Source of the DNA: Halapricum hydrolyticum
GTDB lineage: Archaea > Halobacteriota > Halobacteria > Halobacteriales > Haloarculaceae
Length of the DNA stretch: 64,000 nucleotides
Assembly: GCA_025517565.1 (NCBI GenBank)
Contig: JAOPKD010000003.1
Coordinates: forward strand, 124,001-188,000
Direction of reading: 5' to 3'
Shown here: piece after piece, positions 22,945 to 32,440 of the stretch
Position numbering within the stretch: position 1 is the stretch's first letter
How the letters are laid out: each line of letters starts with the position of its first letter
Notes under the pieces: model-generated
Database searches by the model: none
What the model saw: the letters and a program-made list of their open reading frames with translations, nothing else
What the model was told of the DNA's origin: nothing
Made by a program: the position numbers and the translations under genes

Positions 22945-22957
22945 CATAAGGCTTATG
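22945..22957 (+). promoter_or_regulatory. Palindrome in the aglG-like/aglB intergenic region
   Basis: CATAAG-g-CTTATG, a perfect AT-rich palindrome, lies 52 nt before the aglB start. It could serve as promoter or regulator site for the divergent pair. Evidence is position and symmetry only. Confidence 0.3.
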
Positions 22958-23008
22958 CGCGAGTTGGCAGTTTGACCGGCTAATGAGTCCCCGGAGTGTC
23001 GTGTATCC

Positions 23009-26000
23009 ATGAGTCAAGACGAAGGGATATCCGAAGATCTCGAGGAGGGAATCGAGTGGTTCAGCAAGTGGTATCACATCCCGTCCGTTCTCGTGCTGTT
23101 CGTGTTTGCGCTGTGGGTGCGAGCCCGGTCGTGGGGGAACTTCGTCGTCGACGGGAAAGTCATGTTCAGCGGGAACGACGCCTGGTATCACCTCCGGCAG
23201 GTCGAGTACACGGTCCGTCACTGGCCGGAGACGATGCCGTTCGAGGTGTGGACGAACTTCCCGACCGGCACCTCCGTCTCGCAGTTCGGGACGATCTTCG
23301 ATCAGGTGATCGCGACGGTTGCGCTGATCGTCGGCCTCGGGAGCCCGGATCAGACAACCATCCGGATGGTGCACCTGTTCGCGCCGGCGGTCATCGGTGC
23401 ATCGATCGTCGTCCTGGCGTATTTCCTCGGCAAACGAGTCGGAAAGGGCCGGTTTAGCGGCGTCGTCGCCGCCCTTATCGTCGCCTTCTCGACCGGAGGG
23501 TTTCTCAGCCGAAGCCTCGTCGGCTTCTCCGATCACCAAGTCGCCGAAGCGTTCACACAGGTACTCGCGGTTCTAGCGATCGTCGTCGCCCTCCAGGTCG
23601 CCGACCGGGAGAAGCCGATCTGGGAACTGGTCGTCGATCGAGACGTAGCCGGGCTTCGAAAGCCAGCCGGCTACGCGGCTCTGGCCGGCGTGGCGACGGC
23701 GCTGTACATGTGGGTCTGGCCGCCGGGTGTCGTACTGGTCGGGATCCTCGGACTGTACGTCACGACCCAGGCGGTCATCGATCATCTGCGCGGAACGAGC
23801 CCGGAGCCGATGCTACTGGTCGGCGGCGTCATATTCGCCGTGACGGCCACGCTGATGCTGCTCCCGCTCGATACGTTCGGGATTGCCCCCGTCAAGTTTT
23901 CACTCCTGCAGCCAGGGCTCGCACTGGCTGGCGTCGTCTGGGTCGGCTTCCTCGCTGGATTGAGCCGGGTTCTGGACGAACGGTCGGAATCTGTCTGGCT
24001 GTATCCGCTCGGTGTCGTCGGGACTCTCGCGGTCGCATTCCTCAGTCTGCTGCTCCTCACTCCGGGTGTGTTCGATCTCATAACGCGACAGCTCGTGCGC
24101 GTGTTCGGCGGGGTTATCGGAGAGCAGCCAACTGCAACAGCCGCAACTGTCGGCGAAATCACTCCGCTTCGCAATCCCGGAGATACGCTCTACAACTGGT
24201 ACGGATTCGTCTACATCATCGCCATCATCGGCGTGGTCCTCGCGATCGCACGCCAGACGGTCGCCTCGAACAAGCGATCAGAGCTGCTCTTCGTGTCGCT
24301 GTGGCTCGCTGTCATCTTCTCGATGACGTATACCCAGGTCCGGTTCGGGTACTACCTCACCGTTCCGGTCGCGGTGATGGCCGCCTACGCGATCGGAGCC
24401 GGGTTCAACTACCTCTCGACAGTCGCCAGGCGGTCCTCAACTGACATCCGCCCTTACCAAGTCATGGCGGTGTTCACGGTCCTGGTGCTCGTGATGGCGC
24501 CCATGGTCATGGCGACGGACGATCGCGGGTACCGCCAGGACGTCGTCACGCAGTCGAACGCGACGTTCAACGGCGGTCCGGGTGGCGTCCAGCAGTGGGA
24601 TGGGGGACTCGAGTGGATGGCCGAAAACACGCCGGCCGTTGGGAACTTCGAAGACGCCGGAAGCGATATGAACTACTGGGGCGAGTACGCCAAGACAGAC
24701 GATTACGAGTACGACGAAGGGTCCTACGGCGTCCTCTCGTGGTGGGACTACGGTCACTGGATCACCAGCGAGGCCGAGCGGATACCGGTCGCCAACCCGT
24801 TCCAGCAGTCGGCAAGCGACGCAGCCCGGTTCCTTCTCGCACCGAACGAGAGCCGGGCCGACGGCGAACTGCAGGACACCATGAGCGACGGCGAGAACCG
24901 TGACACTCGCTACGTCATGATCGACTGGAAGATGGCGACCGCGTCGGATCCGGCGTTCGGCACGAAGTTCTTCGCCCCGCCGTCGTTCGTCGACGGCGTT
25001 TCGACCGACGACTATTACAGCCGGGTCGCCACGCTCAGGCAGGACCGGGACGGAAACATCGTCCCGGCGCGTCCGTACCTCATCGTCCACACGCAGGATT
25101 ACTACGAGACGATGGTCAACCGGCTCTACCGGTACCACGGGAGTGCTGCCTGGCCGGATTACGTGCCCGGAAGTGGCATCGGACAGCTCCCGCCGTACGC
25201 ACAGTACCTGGGAAGTCAGAGCCCCGTTCCGATCGTCGAGACGGAATCGACAGAGGGCATTCGGACGGTCCGGCGTGACGGGAACACAACGCACTTCGAA
25301 CCGAGCCTCGCAGCCGCGGAGTCGTACCTCGAGGACAACCCCGGGGCACAGATCGGCGGCATCGGGAAATTCCCGAGCGAACACGTGTCGGCGCTGGATC
25401 ACTATCGACTCGTCCACGCGACCGAGGACCGCCAGAACCCGCTCGTTGCGATGCAGCCGACGCTCGGGCGGGCGTTCACCGGCGTCCAGCAGCCGCAACT
25501 CTTCGGCGAGCGCTACTCCTCGTGGACGAAGACCTTCGAGCGCGTACCGGGCGCCACGGTCGAAGGCGAGATCGACGGCGAGTTCAACGACTCGCAAACG
25601 GTCTACGCGAGCGTGAACATGCGGATCCCGACGACGAACCAGACGTTCCAGTACGTCCAGAGCGCCGAGACCGATCCCGACGGCTCGTTCACGATGACGC
25701 TGCCGTATTCGACGACCGGCTACGACAGCTGGGGGCCGGAAGACGGATACACGAACGTCAGCGTCCGTGCCGAGTCGTCCTACACGTTCACGACCGGCCT
25801 CAGCTACGACGGCGCCAACTGGACCCGGTACAACACGACCGAAGACGTCACCGAGGCCCAGGTGATCGGTGAGGATTCCGAACCGATCGACGTGACGCTC
25901 GAACAGTCGACGATTCCGACGACCAACGGAACGGACAACACGAACGGCAACGAGACGGACAACACGAACGGCAACGAGACTGATGGATCCGAGAACTCGA

Positions 26001-26080
26001 CCGACAATGACACATCGTCGAACCTCGCGGCACCCGACATCGGCGTCGAACAGATAGCGACTGTCGGGATCGCGGAGTAA
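23009..26080 (+). CDS. aglB: AglB, archaeal oligosaccharyltransferase (STT3 family)
   Basis: 1023 residues. It transfers the finished glycan from dolichyl phosphate to Asn in N-x-S/T of S-layer and other surface proteins. The N-terminal half has about 12-13 membrane segments with the metal-binding GNDAWYHLRQVEY loop. The catalytic WWDYG motif is at residues 578-582, followed by a soluble extracellular domain. The C-terminus is a low-complexity Asn/Gly/Thr-rich tail with repeats of TNGNETDN and several sequons. Start at 23009 is the only ATG before the first membrane segment. Confidence 0.97.
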   Translation: MSQDEGISEDLEEGIEWFSKWYHIPSVLVLFVFALWVRARSWGNFVVDGKVMFSGNDAWYHLRQVEYTVRHWPETMPFEVWTNFPTGTSVSQFGTIFDQVIATVALIVGLGSPDQTTIRMVHLFAPAVIGASIVVLAYFLGKRVGKGRFSGVVAALIVAFSTGGFLSRSLVGFSDHQVAEAFTQVLAVLAIVVALQVADREKPIWELVVDRDVAGLRKPAGYAALAGVATALYMWVWPPGVVLVGILGLYVTTQAVIDHLRGTSPEPMLLVGGVIFAVTATLMLLPLDTFGIAPVKFSLLQPGLALAGVVWVGFLAGLSRVLDERSESVWLYPLGVVGTLAVAFLSLLLLTPGVFDLITRQLVRVFGGVIGEQPTATAATVGEITPLRNPGDTLYNWYGFVYIIAIIGVVLAIARQTVASNKRSELLFVSLWLAVIFSMTYTQVRFGYYLTVPVAVMAAYAIGAGFNYLSTVARRSSTDIRPYQVMAVFTVLVLVMAPMVMATDDRGYRQDVVTQSNATFNGGPGGVQQWDGGLEWMAENTPAVGNFEDAGSDMNYWGEYAKTDDYEYDEGSYGVLSWWDYGHWITSEAERIPVANPFQQSASDAARFLLAPNESRADGELQDTMSDGENRDTRYVMIDWKMATASDPAFGTKFFAPPSFVDGVSTDDYYSRVATLRQDRDGNIVPARPYLIVHTQDYYETMVNRLYRYHGSAAWPDYVPGSGIGQLPPYAQYLGSQSPVPIVETESTEGIRTVRRDGNTTHFEPSLAAAESYLEDNPGAQIGGIGKFPSEHVSALDHYRLVHATEDRQNPLVAMQPTLGRAFTGVQQPQLFGERYSSWTKTFERVPGATVEGEIDGEFNDSQTVYASVNMRIPTTNQTFQYVQSAETDPDGSFTMTLPYSTTGYDSWGPEDGYTNVSVRAESSYTFTTGLSYDGANWTRYNTTEDVTEAQVIGEDSEPIDVTLEQSTIPTTNGTDNTNGNETDNTNGNETDGSENSTDNDTSSNLAAPDIGVEQIATVGIAE

Positions 26081-26082
26081 GC

Positions 26083-27066
26083 GTGACAGACGACAGTCAG
26101 CAGTACGGCGCTGAATCGGTGTCCGGTGCGTCCCTGTACAGTTGGCTGTCGATCTATTTGAAGGGGATCGCGATGGGGGCAGCCGATTCGATCCCCGGCG
26201 TCTCCGGTGGGACGATCGCGTTCATCACGGGCATCTACGAGCGCCTCATCACGGCGATCACGAGCCTCGACCCGGGCGCACTCACCTTGTTCAGAGACGT
26301 CGGCAATCCGTCCGGGAGACGACGGCTGTACGATCGCCTCGTCGAGATGGACGTGCCGTTCCTACTCGTACTCGGAGCCGGGATCATCACGGCCGTCGTG
26401 GCGGTGTCCAGGGTCGTATATCTGGCTCTACAACAGGCTCCCGGGGCGACGTTCGCGTTCTTCTTCGGGCTGATTGCCGCCTCGGCGATCGTCCTGTACG
26501 ACCAGTTGTCGCTGGCGACGCCGGGGCGTATCGCGGCCGCCGTCGCGGGCTTTGCGCTGGCGTTTCTCGTCTCGGGTGTCACGGCCGGGGCCAACGGGAT
26601 CCACACGTTGCCAATCGTGTTCGTCTCCGGGGCGATCGCAGTCGTCGCGATGGTCCTTCCTGGCGTCTCCGGTGCGTTCTTTCTCGTCTTGCTCGGCCAG
26701 TACGAATATCTCACCGGCACACTGAAGGCGTTCGTCGACGGGCTGTTCAGCGCGCTCGTCGGCGATCGAACGCTTCTGTCGCTCGTCGACTCGGGAACGA
26801 CAGTCGTGACGTTCGTCGTCGGCGCTGTCGTCGGCCTGGTCACCGTCGCCCACGCGATCCGCTGGGCGCTGGATCACTATCGAGCAGCGACGCTGTCGTT
26901 TCTGGTCAGCCTGATGGTCGGTGCGCTCCGGCTCCCGGTCATCGAGATGCGCGACCACACGACGACGCTTTCGCCCGAGAACGTCGCGCCGCTCGTTCTC
27001 GCAATCGTGGTCGGCGGCGGCGTGGTGTTGCTACTAGATCTGTATACGGACGATCTGTCGTACTAG
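26083..27066 (+). CDS. DUF368 membrane protein, probable polyprenyl-phosphate flippase
   Basis: 327 residues, GTG start 2 nt after the aglB stop, so the two are one transcription unit. About eight membrane segments; the family signature MGAADSIPGVSGGTIAFITG and its second half-repeat MVLPGVSGAFFLVLLG are both complete. Bacterial DUF368 proteins (PopT) have been reported to recycle undecaprenyl phosphate across the membrane. By context this one may return dolichyl phosphate after AglB has used the glycan. That role is an inference. Confidence 0.85.
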   Translation: MTDDSQQYGAESVSGASLYSWLSIYLKGIAMGAADSIPGVSGGTIAFITGIYERLITAITSLDPGALTLFRDVGNPSGRRRLYDRLVEMDVPFLLVLGAGIITAVVAVSRVVYLALQQAPGATFAFFFGLIAASAIVLYDQLSLATPGRIAAAVAGFALAFLVSGVTAGANGIHTLPIVFVSGAIAVVAMVLPGVSGAFFLVLLGQYEYLTGTLKAFVDGLFSALVGDRTLLSLVDSGTTVVTFVVGAVVGLVTVAHAIRWALDHYRAATLSFLVSLMVGALRLPVIEMRDHTTTLSPENVAPLVLAIVVGGGVVLLLDLYTDDLSY

Positions 27067-27114
27067 CTCGAAGCGCGATCCTTCGCGAGGACGGTTACAG
27101 CGGACCGCCGCGCA

Positions 27115-27525
27115 CTACGACGCGATCCGATCCCGGTAGACGGCCCACGCGACGAGCACGGCCGCGGCGAGGAACACCGGAACGAGCGCGGCCGTCATCG
27201 AGAATCGATGGCCGAGATTGTACGCCAGTACGAGCGCGTGGACGTAGCTCACGACGCCACCGACGAAGTAGATCGCCCCGGCACCGACACGCGGATCGGC
27301 CGTCGGATCGGCGCGGATCGCGGTGCGCGCGACAGCGATCGCACCGACACCGATCATCGGTGCGAGCACGACACCCACAGGCTTGGGAACGTACGAGTCG
27401 GGTGTGCCACCCGGCCCGAAGTGGATCGCCATCTCGGCAGGTAACGCGTCCCAAAACGCGATTCCGACGAGAGCCGTGACGATCAGCAGGCCACCCGCGA
27501 TTCGATCACTCCGATGGAGCGTCAT
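27115..27525 (-). CDS. DUF1648-type membrane protein
   Basis: 136 residues with four hydrophobic segments. HFGPGGTPDSYVPKPVGV after the first segment resembles the DUF1648 (SdpI-like) motif. Function unknown. It stands between aglB-DUF368 and the aldo/keto reductase, facing the former. Confidence 0.65.
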   Translation of the reverse strand: MTLHRSDRIAGGLLIVTALVGIAFWDALPAEMAIHFGPGGTPDSYVPKPVGVVLAPMIGVGAIAVARTAIRADPTADPRVGAGAIYFVGGVVSYVHALVLAYNLGHRFSMTAALVPVFLAAAVLVAWAVYRDRIAS

Positions 27526-27647
27526 ACCGGGACGACACGCAACCAGCGATCAAAAGCGCTGGGCCGCGTTACAGTCGGAACAGCTGTCGATCCATCGAGT
27601 TCCAGGACCCGATCAGGTGTTCATGTCGGCACCCGCGCTCGTTCGGT

Positions 27648-28640
27648 TTACCACTTGTGGTGGACGTGCTCGTAGACGCGCTTCTCGTAAATGTCCCGGA
27701 CTGCGCCGTGGGTCTCGTGACTGAGCGGATCGAGTTCGGCGGCAGCGATGTTCTCCCGGACGTGCTCCGGGGAGGTCGAGCCAGGGATGACAGTCGTCAC
27801 GGCGTCGTGATCGAGTATCCACCGGAGCGTGAACTGCGCCATCGACGCCTCGTCGGGGACGAGCCGGCGCACGTCCTCGACGGCTTTCAGTCCGGCGTCG
27901 AAGGGGACGCCGGCGAAAGTCTCGCCGCCCTTGCGGCCGACGCCCGCCTCGACTCCCTCCTCGGCGGCGATCCGACGGTGGTCGTCTTCATCGAGGTCCT
28001 CGACGCTATCGAACGCGTCGGCGAGCAGCCCCGACGCGAACGGGACACGGACGATGATCCCAACGTCCTCGTTGGCGGCGCGCTCGAAGAACCGTTCGGA
28101 CGGGCGCTGTCGCAGCGGGTTGAAGATGATCTGGACCGACTCGATCACGTCGTACTCGATGGCCTTGCTCGCCTCTTCGACCTTCTCGACGCTGACGCCC
28201 GCGTGGCTGATCTCGCCCTCCGATTTGAGATCTTCGAGTACCTCGAAGGTCTCGGGCTCGTAGAAGGCCGCCGTCTCCGGGCAGTGTAACTGGACCAGAT
28301 CGAGCGTGTCCACGCCCAGCCGGGCCTGCGAGCCCCTGACGGATTCGCGGAGTCCGGCCTCGGAGTGGCGCTCGTCTTCGTCGGGGACAGCCTTGGTCGC
28401 GACGCGGATCGCCTCAGAGTCGCCGCGTTGCTCGAGGACTTCGCCGATGAGGCGCTCTGCGCGACCCTCACCGTATATTTCGGCAGTGTCGACGAAATTC
28501 GAGCCTGCGTCCAGAGCGGCGTGGATCGACTCCGTGACCTGTTCGTCGGTCACGTCACCCCAGACCGGCCCGACGTTCCACGTGCCGAGGCCGATCTCTG
28601 TCAGTTCCATGCCTGTCGAGCCGAGAGTGCGTTTGCGCAT
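27648..28640 (-). CDS. Aldo/keto reductase
   Basis: 330 residues with the TIM-barrel pattern of the family: GLGTWNVGPVWGDV, NFVDTAEIYGEGRAE (catalytic Asp and Tyr), the Lys in RVATKAV and VQLHCP for the His position. The C-terminal NADP-binding part has VTTVIPGSTSPEHVREN. Substrate is not predictable; the sub-family reduces aldehydes or keto sugars. Monocistronic by spacing. Confidence 0.9.
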   Translation of the reverse strand: MRKRTLGSTGMELTEIGLGTWNVGPVWGDVTDEQVTESIHAALDAGSNFVDTAEIYGEGRAERLIGEVLEQRGDSEAIRVATKAVPDEDERHSEAGLRESVRGSQARLGVDTLDLVQLHCPETAAFYEPETFEVLEDLKSEGEISHAGVSVEKVEEASKAIEYDVIESVQIIFNPLRQRPSERFFERAANEDVGIIVRVPFASGLLADAFDSVEDLDEDDHRRIAAEEGVEAGVGRKGGETFAGVPFDAGLKAVEDVRRLVPDEASMAQFTLRWILDHDAVTTVIPGSTSPEHVRENIAAAELDPLSHETHGAVRDIYEKRVYEHVHHKW

Positions 28641-28706
28641 AGTCGTAGGTGGTCCAGCCCGGAGAAAAAACTAGTGGCGGAGACGACACCGTCGCTGCAC
28701 CGTACG

Positions 28707-29582
28707 CTATTCTGCCGCAGTTTCCCGGATCAACGCCACCAGATCGTCCCAGAAGCCACCCTCGTACTTCCCAACACTGTCGATCGTCGGCCGCGCGTTC
28801 GTCTCGTTGACCACTGCACGGTCCTCGGTCACCAGCAAGTCGACACCGAGGTAGTCGATATCCAGCACGTCGGCGGCACGCTCGGCCAGATCGCGGAGCT
28901 CGGGGTCGAGATCGGCGCCCTCGGCCTCGGCCCCGCGGTGGACGTTGTGCTTCCACTGGCCGCGCTCGCGGGCGTCGGCGGGCAGGCGACGCTCGACCGC
29001 GCCGACGTACTCGCCGTCGAGGACCATCACCCGGTAATCCCGGGCGTCGGGCAGATACTCCTGGAGAAGATACGAGCGGTCGCCGGTCGCCCGGTAATCC
29101 TGGACCAGATCGAGGTAGTCCGTCACGCCGAGCAGCGAGTCGAGATCCGCCACCTTCGCGACGCCGGTCCCACGGGTCGTGGAGTTGGGCTTGACGACGA
29201 CCGGCGGATCGAACGCCTCGGTAGCGGCCGCGACGGTCTCCTCGTCGACGGGATTGGAGACCATCGTCGTCTCGGGAACTGGAACGCCAGCCCGTGCGAG
29301 TCGCGCGAGCACGTCGGCCTTGTTTCGCGACCGAAGGATCTCCTCGCGATCGTTGACCCAGGGGATCGAGAGGGCGGCGTCGACCACGCCCCCTTCCATG
29401 ATCCGCGAGGGATAGACGAATCCCACGTCGACCGCGGGGAGATCAAGGTGGGAGAGCGCGAACGTTCGCTGGCTCGACTGGAGAGGGACGACCTCGATCC
29501 CGCGCTCGGCGAGCGGATCGATCATCCGCTCGTAGGTCTCTGCCTGCGTGGTGACAGCGAGCCGGAGAGTCATTGGGCTCAC
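28707..29582 (-). CDS. RimK-type ATP-grasp ligase
   Basis: 291 residues. The ATP-grasp core shows RNKADVLARLARAGVPVPET, VVVKPNSTTRGTGV, LLQEYLPDARDYRVMVLDG and VVNETNARPTIDS, as in RimK, MptN and CofF. Such enzymes add amino acids, often glutamate, to a carboxylate of a protein or cofactor. GTG start overlaps the samp1 stop by 4 nt; an ATG three codons in is also possible. The tight pairing with a ubiquitin-like protein is notable (see findings). Substrate unknown. Confidence 0.8.
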   Translation of the reverse strand: MSPMTLRLAVTTQAETYERMIDPLAERGIEVVPLQSSQRTFALSHLDLPAVDVGFVYPSRIMEGGVVDAALSIPWVNDREEILRSRNKADVLARLARAGVPVPETTMVSNPVDEETVAAATEAFDPPVVVKPNSTTRGTGVAKVADLDSLLGVTDYLDLVQDYRATGDRSYLLQEYLPDARDYRVMVLDGEYVGAVERRLPADARERGQWKHNVHRGAEAEGADLDPELRDLAERAADVLDIDYLGVDLLVTEDRAVVNETNARPTIDSVGKYEGGFWDDLVALIRETAAE

Positions 29583-29854
29583 CCGCCGCTGACCGGCGGG
29601 AACAGCGCGAGTTCGGCGTCAGCGTCGAGGCGCGTCTCGTAGCCGTCGGCCGTCGCGAACGGATCGGTACCGTCGACGAGCAATCGGATGTGCTCGGCCA
29701 GTTCGCCGTTCTCGTATACTTCCGCTTGCAGGTCGGGGTGGCGCTCGAACAGCGCTTCAAGTGCGTCTTCGACGGTCGCATCGTCGTCGAGATCCAGGGC
29801 GATGTCCTTCCGGCCGGCCGTCTCGGCCAGATTGGCGAACAGCTTCCACTCCAT
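29579..29854 (-). CDS. samp1: SAMP1, small archaeal ubiquitin-like modifier
   Basis: 91 residues. The beginning MEWKLFANLAE and the end LALFPPVSGG match SAMP1 of Haloferax closely, including the C-terminal diglycine that is adenylated and conjugated to target lysines. It also resembles MoaD and may carry sulfur for molybdopterin synthesis. The gene is directly followed (4-nt overlap) by a RimK-type ligase. Confidence 0.92.
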   Translation of the reverse strand: MEWKLFANLAETAGRKDIALDLDDDATVEDALEALFERHPDLQAEVYENGELAEHIRLLVDGTDPFATADGYETRLDADAELALFPPVSGG

Positions 29855-29921
29855 GTCCGGCTAGGGGTGAGCCGACGCAATGAGACTGACGGTAGTGTGA
29901 CGGGGGAAACCCGAAGACGCG

Positions 29922-31079
29922 TCACGACGGCCCGGTGTTCGGCGCCGCGCGGGCGGCCGCCGCAATCTCGACAGCACGGAGTTCGTCGGGCGCCGCAATG
30001 ACGTAGATCGATTCGCCGCTATCGAGGACACGATCACGAGACGGAAGCGTCTCGATACCGCCGTCGGAACCGGCCGGAACCACGGCGACGACCGTGACGT
30101 CGAGCGCACCGACCGGCGTTCCAGCCAGCGCGCCCTCGGGGTCGATCTCGACGACGCCCATCGTCTCGTCAGCCGCCCGCAGCAGCGAGACGAACTCCCG
30201 ATCCGGACGGGCGTCGGTCGCGAGGGTGACCAGCCGGTAGCGCTCGTCGGGATCGAGTTTTGCCACGTCGGCGGCGTCGACCGCGACGGTCACGACCTCA
30301 CCCGACGTCGCTCGGAGTTCAGCATTACAACGCCGCCGGGTTCCGTCTCCGGACCAGATCTGGACGAGGTCGCCGGGCCCGGCCGCGTAGGATGGGTCCG
30401 CCCGGATCGCCATCGCGACGCTCTCGGGAGGTAACGTGGGACCGAGACCCGCGATTCGGCGACCGACTGCGAGGTGCGTGGCCGTCCCGTCGTCGAGTTC
30501 GATATCGACGTGGCCGATACCATAGTCGGCCTTGAGGCGGGCGACCAGCCGCTCTCGGAGCTGTGCCACCGTGAGTCCCCGCGGGAAGAGCAGCGACTGT
30601 CCAGCAAGTGCTTCTTTCGTCTCCGGATCGACCGGCTCGTAGCCGACGATGTCGTCGATCTCGTCGGGGAGTTCGACCGTGATGACCCGTCCGCCCGCTC
30701 TGACGACCCGCGTCAGGTCGTCGAGCGTCTCCATCCCGCTTCGCGAAAGCAGGGTCACACCCATTCGATCGCCTGCCCGGTGGCCGACGACGCTGGCTCC
30801 CGCACTCGCGATGACGGCACCGATGTTGAACGCCGCGGCCGCGAGACTGACCGTCGCCGCGCCGTCGATCACCTGCCCGAGCGCCGTCTGCGTGTTGAGA
30901 TACGCCGCGACGACGCCGAGTCCGACCAGGACGATCGCTCCCGTCGGCGCACGCTGTGTCACGTACCAGCGATACCCCAGCGCGGAGACTGCTGCAGCCA
31001 GGCCGGCGACGACTGCGAGTCCCGCGATCCTGCCGAGCGGTCCGGCCACGTCGGCGAACACGAGTTGCAGTACGTTCAT
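29922..31079 (-). CDS. Membrane protein with TrkA_C (RCK_C) domains
   Basis: 385 residues. Three hydrophobic segments occupy the first 115 residues, then a soluble part with RCK_C-type strands (GGRVITVELPDEI, LFPRGLTVAQLRERL) and a C-terminal TrkA_C-like module (VSLLRAADETMGVVEIDPEGALAG). Such domains sense nucleotides or ions in potassium transport. No TrkA Rossmann motif is present. It is the second gene of a pair with overlap of 4 nt. Confidence 0.7.
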   Translation of the reverse strand: MNVLQLVFADVAGPLGRIAGLAVVAGLAAAVSALGYRWYVTQRAPTGAIVLVGLGVVAAYLNTQTALGQVIDGAATVSLAAAAFNIGAVIASAGASVVGHRAGDRMGVTLLSRSGMETLDDLTRVVRAGGRVITVELPDEIDDIVGYEPVDPETKEALAGQSLLFPRGLTVAQLRERLVARLKADYGIGHVDIELDDGTATHLAVGRRIAGLGPTLPPESVAMAIRADPSYAAGPGDLVQIWSGDGTRRRCNAELRATSGEVVTVAVDAADVAKLDPDERYRLVTLATDARPDREFVSLLRAADETMGVVEIDPEGALAGTPVGALDVTVVAVVPAGSDGGIETLPSRDRVLDSGESIYVIAAPDELRAVEIAAAARAAPNTGPS

Positions 31080-32314
31080 GTTACCACCTCTCCGAACCGA
31101 TCGAGCGCGTCCCCCGATCCCACGGCGAACAGTTCGTCACCCGCCGCGAGTTGTCGGGTCCCCTTCGGTGAGAACTGCCAGCCGCCACCCGTCCGGACGG
31201 CCAGCACGGCGACCTCGTAGCGCCCTCGAACGTTCGCCCCGGCGAGCGTGACACCGTCGAGTTCACTCCCGGGTCGGACCGTCAACCGGCGGAACCGCTT
31301 TCCGGCCCGACGTAGCAATGAGAGTACTTCGTACTCGCGGCGGACACCGCGGGATTCGACGATCACCGTCGCGCCGTCGGCGCGCAAGAGCGTCTCCACG
31401 TCGGATCTGGCGACTGCGAGTGTTACCTGTCCGTCCCCGCCGCTGGTCGTCGGCGCGCGCGCCGGTGCCGGTTCGGCCGGCGTCTCGGCAACGACCTGTC
31501 CCCCCTCGATTGGAGGTGGCGCCTCCTCGTCAGATCCGGGCCGCGTCGAGCTGGCGCTGACGACCTCGCCGCGAACGCGTTCCTCTGGCGTGACTGCCGT
31601 CACGCTGTCGCCACGAGCCAGCCCGGTCGGCACGAGCGCGTTCACCGAGACTGCTCGCTGATTCCCGTCGAGCCGTCGTGACAGCCCCGAGAACGGCGGC
31701 GCGGCCGCGACGCTCGCGCCTCCCGATTTGTCGATCGAGACCGACACGTCACCGAGTTCGAACTCGGTCCGGAGGCGTTCGGCCAGCCGCGTCTCCAGTT
31801 CCGAGACCTGCAGGTCCGCGGGCAACCGCCAGTCGCTGTCCCGTATCGCTGCTCGGAGGTGCTCCGGCAGCGGCGGGTATCCCTCGATGTCGGCGACATC
31901 ACCGGTCACGCGGATCCGGACTTCGTTTCGTCCGCCCACGACCTCGACGAGATCCGCCGAAAGCGTCCGCTCGCCGAGCGCGCGCAGCGAGAGTCGGCGC
32001 GGGACCGACGCACCGAGCTGGTCGCCCTTGGCGTGAGCGTACAGCGACATCATCATCACGATGAGCAGTCCGGTCGTGACCGTCGGCGCGTTCGCGGAGG
32101 CGAGGATCGTCGGATCCGCCAGCGCGAGCAGGCCGCCGTTGATCCCGGCCAGCGCGACCGCCAGCACGACGACACCGAACCCCGGGAGCGTCACACCGGT
32201 CACGTATTTGAACAGGAAGCCGAGCACACCCGAAACCAGCGCCGGGATGATCCCGGTCAACACCCCCAGGTAGAGCCCATAGACAATCGCGATAGGGAGT
32301 GAGTCCATACCCAC
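31076..32314 (-). CDS. Membrane protein with TrkA_C (RCK_C) domains
   Basis: 412 residues, paralogous in layout to the gene it overlaps by 4 nt: about three hydrophobic segments up to residue 90, then soluble domains ending in VTLAVARSDVETLL and RPGSELDGVTLAGANV, the TrkA_C pattern. A Pro/Ala-rich linker (ETPAEPAPARAPTTSGG) separates the two halves. The two proteins probably act together as a regulated transporter or sensor; the ion is unknown. Starts at ATG 32314 or 32308. Confidence 0.7.
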   Translation of the reverse strand: MGMDSLPIAIVYGLYLGVLTGIIPALVSGVLGFLFKYVTGVTLPGFGVVVLAVALAGINGGLLALADPTILASANAPTVTTGLLIVMMMSLYAHAKGDQLGASVPRRLSLRALGERTLSADLVEVVGGRNEVRIRVTGDVADIEGYPPLPEHLRAAIRDSDWRLPADLQVSELETRLAERLRTEFELGDVSVSIDKSGGASVAAAPPFSGLSRRLDGNQRAVSVNALVPTGLARGDSVTAVTPEERVRGEVVSASSTRPGSDEEAPPPIEGGQVVAETPAEPAPARAPTTSGGDGQVTLAVARSDVETLLRADGATVIVESRGVRREYEVLSLLRRAGKRFRRLTVRPGSELDGVTLAGANVRGRYEVAVLAVRTGGGWQFSPKGTRQLAAGDELFAVGSGDALDRFGEVVT

Positions 32315-32440
32315 GTAGGGACGCGCCCACCAGTTAGTGCTATCGGCGCCGCCGAGAGGTGCGATCGAACCCCCAGATCAGGATCAAAACTACCATGCCA
32401 GTTCACTGCGACCGTGCTGATACCGACAAGGTGGTTTCCG

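Noticed and set aside
26142..27479. 445-residue Arg-rich ORF over DUF368
   Set aside because: Arg-rich composition is typical of a shifted frame in GC-rich DNA; DUF368 explains the region.
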